DNA of 7,041 nt from the NCBI GenBank assembly GCA_964636325.1, contig CAZWRV010000162.1, positions 1 to 7,041 of the forward strand, written 5' to 3'. The notes under the pieces are model-generated. The model was not told the DNA's origin. It made no database searches and saw only the letters and a program-made list of their open reading frames with translations. Positions within the stretch are counted from its first letter, which is position 1, and each line of letters starts with the position of its first letter. Shown in pieces: positions 4,856 to 7,041 of the stretch. The position numbers were made by a program, and so were the translations under genes. The stretch comes from CAZWRV01 sp964636325 (GTDB lineage: Bacteria; Verrucomicrobiota; Lentisphaeria; Victivallales; GWF2-50-93).

Positions 4856-6862
4856 ATGTTCTGTCTTAATGGAAGAGGCCTGAGTTTCTTCGACAAGGGG
4901 ACTAATATGGGGGTGAAGGACCTGGGGTTGCGGCTCTGCGTCGATGGAGTCTGCCGCGAGGTCTCTTATGGGAAGGTCAAGAATACGGCCGCCAGTTCGT
5001 CGGCGGAAGGAACCTGCGGTTCCCTGAAGGTCTCAAGCTGCGCGGAATTCGTCAAGAGCATCAACGCGGTTGTTTTAGAGCATCGCATTTCAAATGTAAT
5101 GAAACATCCGATCTGGGTTAGTTCGGCGAAGACCGGGCAGTTTGCGGATTCCGCGGCTGTCCTTCATGGAAAAGGGCACGGCCTCGGCTGGGATCTGCGT
5201 TTCTGCCATACCGACAACCTGCGTGTCGAACGTTATCCCCACTGTCTCATGGACTATCCATATGTGCGAATGCTTCCGGTAGAGAAGCGTATCCTTGGGG
5301 CAGGGGAGGATCAGGCGTTTCCGGCGCTCTTCATCAAGGATACAGGAGGGCGGTGCGGGGTCGTATTTGCCGCGGCGTCGCAGAACTTGAACTACACGGT
5401 CTTCGAAATGTGCAAGGCACCGTTTGTTGAAAGGAGCGTCTTTGAGTCTTTCGCGGTTATCCACGATCCTGGCCAGTCAGGTGGATTCGAGGTTCCGGCG
5501 GGAGGGGAGCTGAAGCTGGACGGTGTTTTCATTCAGCTGACCGGGGATGTCCCTTATGAGGACGCATTCGCGGACTACGTGGATTTCATCGCGAGGCGCT
5601 TCAAGTTCCGCGGTCCGAGGACTCCGCTGCTCAAGGAGGCATTCCACTGCACATGGAACTACGGCGTATTCGCCGACCAGACATACAAGTCCCTCATGCC
5701 CACCGCGCGTTTCATCTCGAAAAATCTTCCTAACATCAGATGGTTCCTCATGGACGCGGGATACCTGCACGGCGACATCGGGACGACCTTCCTGGACAGG
5801 TTCTATCCGGACCCGAACCAATATGTGGTGAAGAAGAAATGGCCGCGCGGAATCCGCGGCTATACCGACGAGCTCCGTAAGCTCGGCCTCCGCCCCGGCA
5901 TCTGGTGGTCGCCGACGGTCACAATCCCTTCACGCATCTACGACGAGCATCCGGACTGGTTCATGCGCAGGGCCGACGGTTCGCTATATCTCATTGGGGA
6001 GAAAAACGCATACCTCGACTACAGCAATCCTGAGGCGCTGGCTTATCTGGACCGCACCTTGGCGGTAATCTTCGGCGAATGGGGGATGGACTCATGCAAA
6101 ATGGATTTCTGGAGCCAGAACTTCGAGGACAGGGACATCCGCCTGCAGAATACCAGGATGACTGCCGTTCAGGCCAGGACCCTCTTCTTCGAGACGATCC
6201 GCAGGCATCTGCCGAAGGACGGAATCTTCATGACCTGCGTCGCCACCGGCATGGGCAATCCGTTCATAGGCCAGTGGGCCGACACTTACCGGAACACGAT
6301 CGACATCGGCGTGGGGAAATGGCACGAGCAGATCGGCAACTGCATCTGGGCGCTTCCCACGCTTTTTATCGAAGGGAGCAAAACCTTCCTCCTCAACAAC
6401 GACAGCGCCGGCATCATGGCCGAATATCCTGACAACGAGAACCAGTTCCGCCTCACATGGTCGTTCATGAACATGGGGATGATCGAGACCGGAGGCCGCA
6501 TGGAGACATGGCCGGAGAAGTGGGTGACGGCGATGCGCAAGCTCACCGACCGCTGCGACCGCGGCTACAGAGTCCGTTGTCCCGACGACCGTGCATTGAC
6601 AGGCGTCCCCCTGCCTGAAGTCCTCTATGTTGACTACCCGAAGGCAAGCCCGACCGCAAAGGCCGGAGTCCGCCAGTCCGTGGCGCTCTTCAACTGGACC
6701 GATGAGCCCCGCATAATCTCGGTTCCACGTGCCCGGCTCGGTCATTCCAGTCCGGTCAAGGCCGAAAACTTCTGGTCCGGCGAAAAGGAGGACTTCTCCG
6801 GAGAATTCATCCTCAAGAAGCTGGAGGCGCGTTCGGCGATCCTCTTCGACGTGATGGGATGA
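4856..6862 (+). CDS. Alpha-galactosidase-like glycoside hydrolase (clan GH-D, GH36/GH27-like), cytoplasmic
   Basis: Predicted 668-residue retaining glycosidase, most likely releasing terminal alpha-galactose or a related sugar from oligosaccharides. Three parts are visible: N-terminal beta-rich domain (about 1-260), (beta/alpha)8 barrel (about 263-560, starting at FHCTWNY), and C-terminal beta domain (about 590-668) containing ALFNWTDEP and ENFWSGE. The likely nucleophile is Asp417 in CKMDFW and the likely acid/base Asp476 in WADTYR. Their 59-residue spacing agrees with about 55-70 in the clan. GIWWSP followed by IPS and HPDWFM matches the GH36 GLWFEP...HPDW region, but with Ser in place of the usual Glu, so the substrate pocket may differ. 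The start begins MFCLNGRG with no signal peptide, so the protein is probably cytoplasmic, unlike the exported esterase upstream. Tandem in-frame stops TGA-TAA end the gene. Length suits GH36 (about 550-750). Activity on another sugar, or on alpha-N-acetylgalactosamine, is possible. Confidence 0.85.
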   Translation: MFCLNGRGLSFFDKGTNMGVKDLGLRLCVDGVCREVSYGKVKNTAASSSAEGTCGSLKVSSCAEFVKSINAVVLEHRISNVMKHPIWVSSAKTGQFADSAAVLHGKGHGLGWDLRFCHTDNLRVERYPHCLMDYPYVRMLPVEKRILGAGEDQAFPALFIKDTGGRCGVVFAAASQNLNYTVFEMCKAPFVERSVFESFAVIHDPGQSGGFEVPAGGELKLDGVFIQLTGDVPYEDAFADYVDFIARRFKFRGPRTPLLKEAFHCTWNYGVFADQTYKSLMPTARFISKNLPNIRWFLMDAGYLHGDIGTTFLDRFYPDPNQYVVKKKWPRGIRGYTDELRKLGLRPGIWWSPTVTIPSRIYDEHPDWFMRRADGSLYLIGEKNAYLDYSNPEALAYLDRTLAVIFGEWGMDSCKMDFWSQNFEDRDIRLQNTRMTAVQARTLFFETIRRHLPKDGIFMTCVATGMGNPFIGQWADTYRNTIDIGVGKWHEQIGNCIWALPTLFIEGSKTFLLNNDSAGIMAEYPDNENQFRLTWSFMNMGMIETGGRMETWPEKWVTAMRKLTDRCDRGYRVRCPDDRALTGVPLPEVLYVDYPKASPTAKAGVRQSVALFNWTDEPRIISVPRARLGHSSPVKAENFWSGEKEDFSGEFILKKLEARSAILFDVMG

Positions 6863-6867
6863 TAATG

Positions 6868-6935
6868 CGTAATCCTGATCAACCTGCAAAGATTACGACG
6901 AAGATACGGGGGTAATGCATTCAAGGATTTTTTTT
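6868..6935 (+). terminator. Possible weak terminator region after the glycosidase
   Basis: A perfect 7-bp stem, CGTAATC (6868-6874) with GATTACG (6891-6897), has a 16-base loop and starts 6 bases after the stop codon. A run of eight T's lies at 6928-6935, about 30 bases further on, too far for a standard intrinsic terminator. The two elements may be unrelated. Confidence 0.25.
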
Positions 6936-6945
6936 GTAACTAAGA

Positions 6946-7030
6946 TTTTCCCTTTGGGAAAAAGGCGCCCTTACGGCGCGCAGGTAGCTTGCGCGCGCCG
7001 CGCGCAAACTAGTGCGCCCGTGGGGCGCAC
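6946..7030. repeat. Tandem array of short perfect hairpins, mostly GC-rich
   Basis: Four consecutive stem-loops with tiny loops fill 85 bases: TTTTCCC/GGGAAAA (6946-6962, 3-base loop); GCGCC/GGCGC (6965-6979, 5-base loop); TTGCGCGC/GCGCGCAA (6989-7007, 3-base loop), extendable by AG/CT across one mismatch to 6986-7010; and GTGCGCCC/GGGCGCAC (7012-7030, 3-base loop). GCGCGC at 6976-6981 can alternatively pair with 6991-6996. No coding frame of note runs through it. Possible roles are a bidirectional terminator cluster, a recombination or transposon end, or a structured RNA. The palindromes are direct observation; the role is unknown. Confidence 0.6.
6959..6979 (-). terminator. Candidate intrinsic terminator reading on the minus strand
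   Basis: Read on the minus strand, the stem GCGCC-GTAAG-GGCGC is followed by C and then TTTTT, the classical hairpin-plus-U-tract layout. The stem is only 5 bp but fully GC. It implies a convergent gene entering from the right edge, ending outside this window. On the plus strand the same hairpin has no T-run behind it. Confidence 0.35.
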
Positions 7031-7041
7031 ATCATAGAGGG

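Noticed and set aside
6092..6889. Long minus-strand open frame (265 codons) opposite the glycosidase
   Set aside because: Antisense shadow of the catalytic barrel and C-terminal domain, with low-complexity Val/Leu/Glu/Asp-rich translation and no ribosome site of note.
1..7041. tRNA, rRNA, CRISPR array, insertion sequence or prophage genes
   Set aside because: No regularly spaced direct repeats, no tRNA-like T-arm or cloverleaf in the gaps, and no transposase or integrase motifs in any frame.

Overview
The window holds three complete genes on the + strand, a possible tail of a fourth at the left edge, and three non-coding stretches that contain more secondary structure than plain spacers usually do. 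The genes are GC-rich and the gaps more AT-rich. The first gene, a zinc-ribbon/kinase/leucine-rich-repeat protein with a C-terminal 'EFW' tail, is of a kind I associate with Lentisphaerota and Planctomycetota. Together with a glycan-degrading gene pair this suggests an anaerobic, carbohydrate-using bacterium of the PVC group, most likely Lentisphaerota (Victivallis-like, perhaps gut-derived). That placement is inference from protein style and was not tested by a search.

Layout. 1-113: possible last 36 codons of an upstream gene. 109-114: a perfect TATAAT box. 199-2532: membrane-anchored Ser/Thr protein kinase with an N-terminal zinc ribbon, one transmembrane helix, a Pro/Glu/Lys-rich linker and a C-terminal LRR domain. 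2533-2851: a 319-base gap with a 105-base closed inverted-repeat structure (2668-2772) enclosing a long hairpin, then a second hairpin and a strong Shine-Dalgarno sequence. 2852-4759: secreted acetylxylan-esterase-like enzyme (AXE1/CE7-related alpha/beta hydrolase) with a large extra N-terminal region. 4760-4855: a short gap with an imperfect palindrome. 4856-6862: alpha-galactosidase-like glycoside hydrolase (clan GH-D, GH36/GH27-like) without a signal peptide. 6863-7041: non-coding end with a run of GC-rich hairpins, one of which reads as an intrinsic terminator for the minus strand.

How the genes may work together. The esterase and the glycosidase are 96 bases apart on the same strand and probably serve one glycan pathway: the exported esterase would remove acyl groups outside the cytoplasm, and the cytoplasmic glycosidase would remove alpha-linked galactose or a similar sugar from imported oligosaccharides. 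Acetylated galactoglucomannan or a host glycan would fit, but the sequence does not fix the substrate. The kinase is separated from them by the 319-base structured gap and is probably a separate transcription unit; nothing in the sequence links it directly to glycan use.

The most interesting parts are the closed RNA-like element upstream of the esterase, which I cannot match to any riboswitch class I know, and the tandem hairpin array at the right edge.
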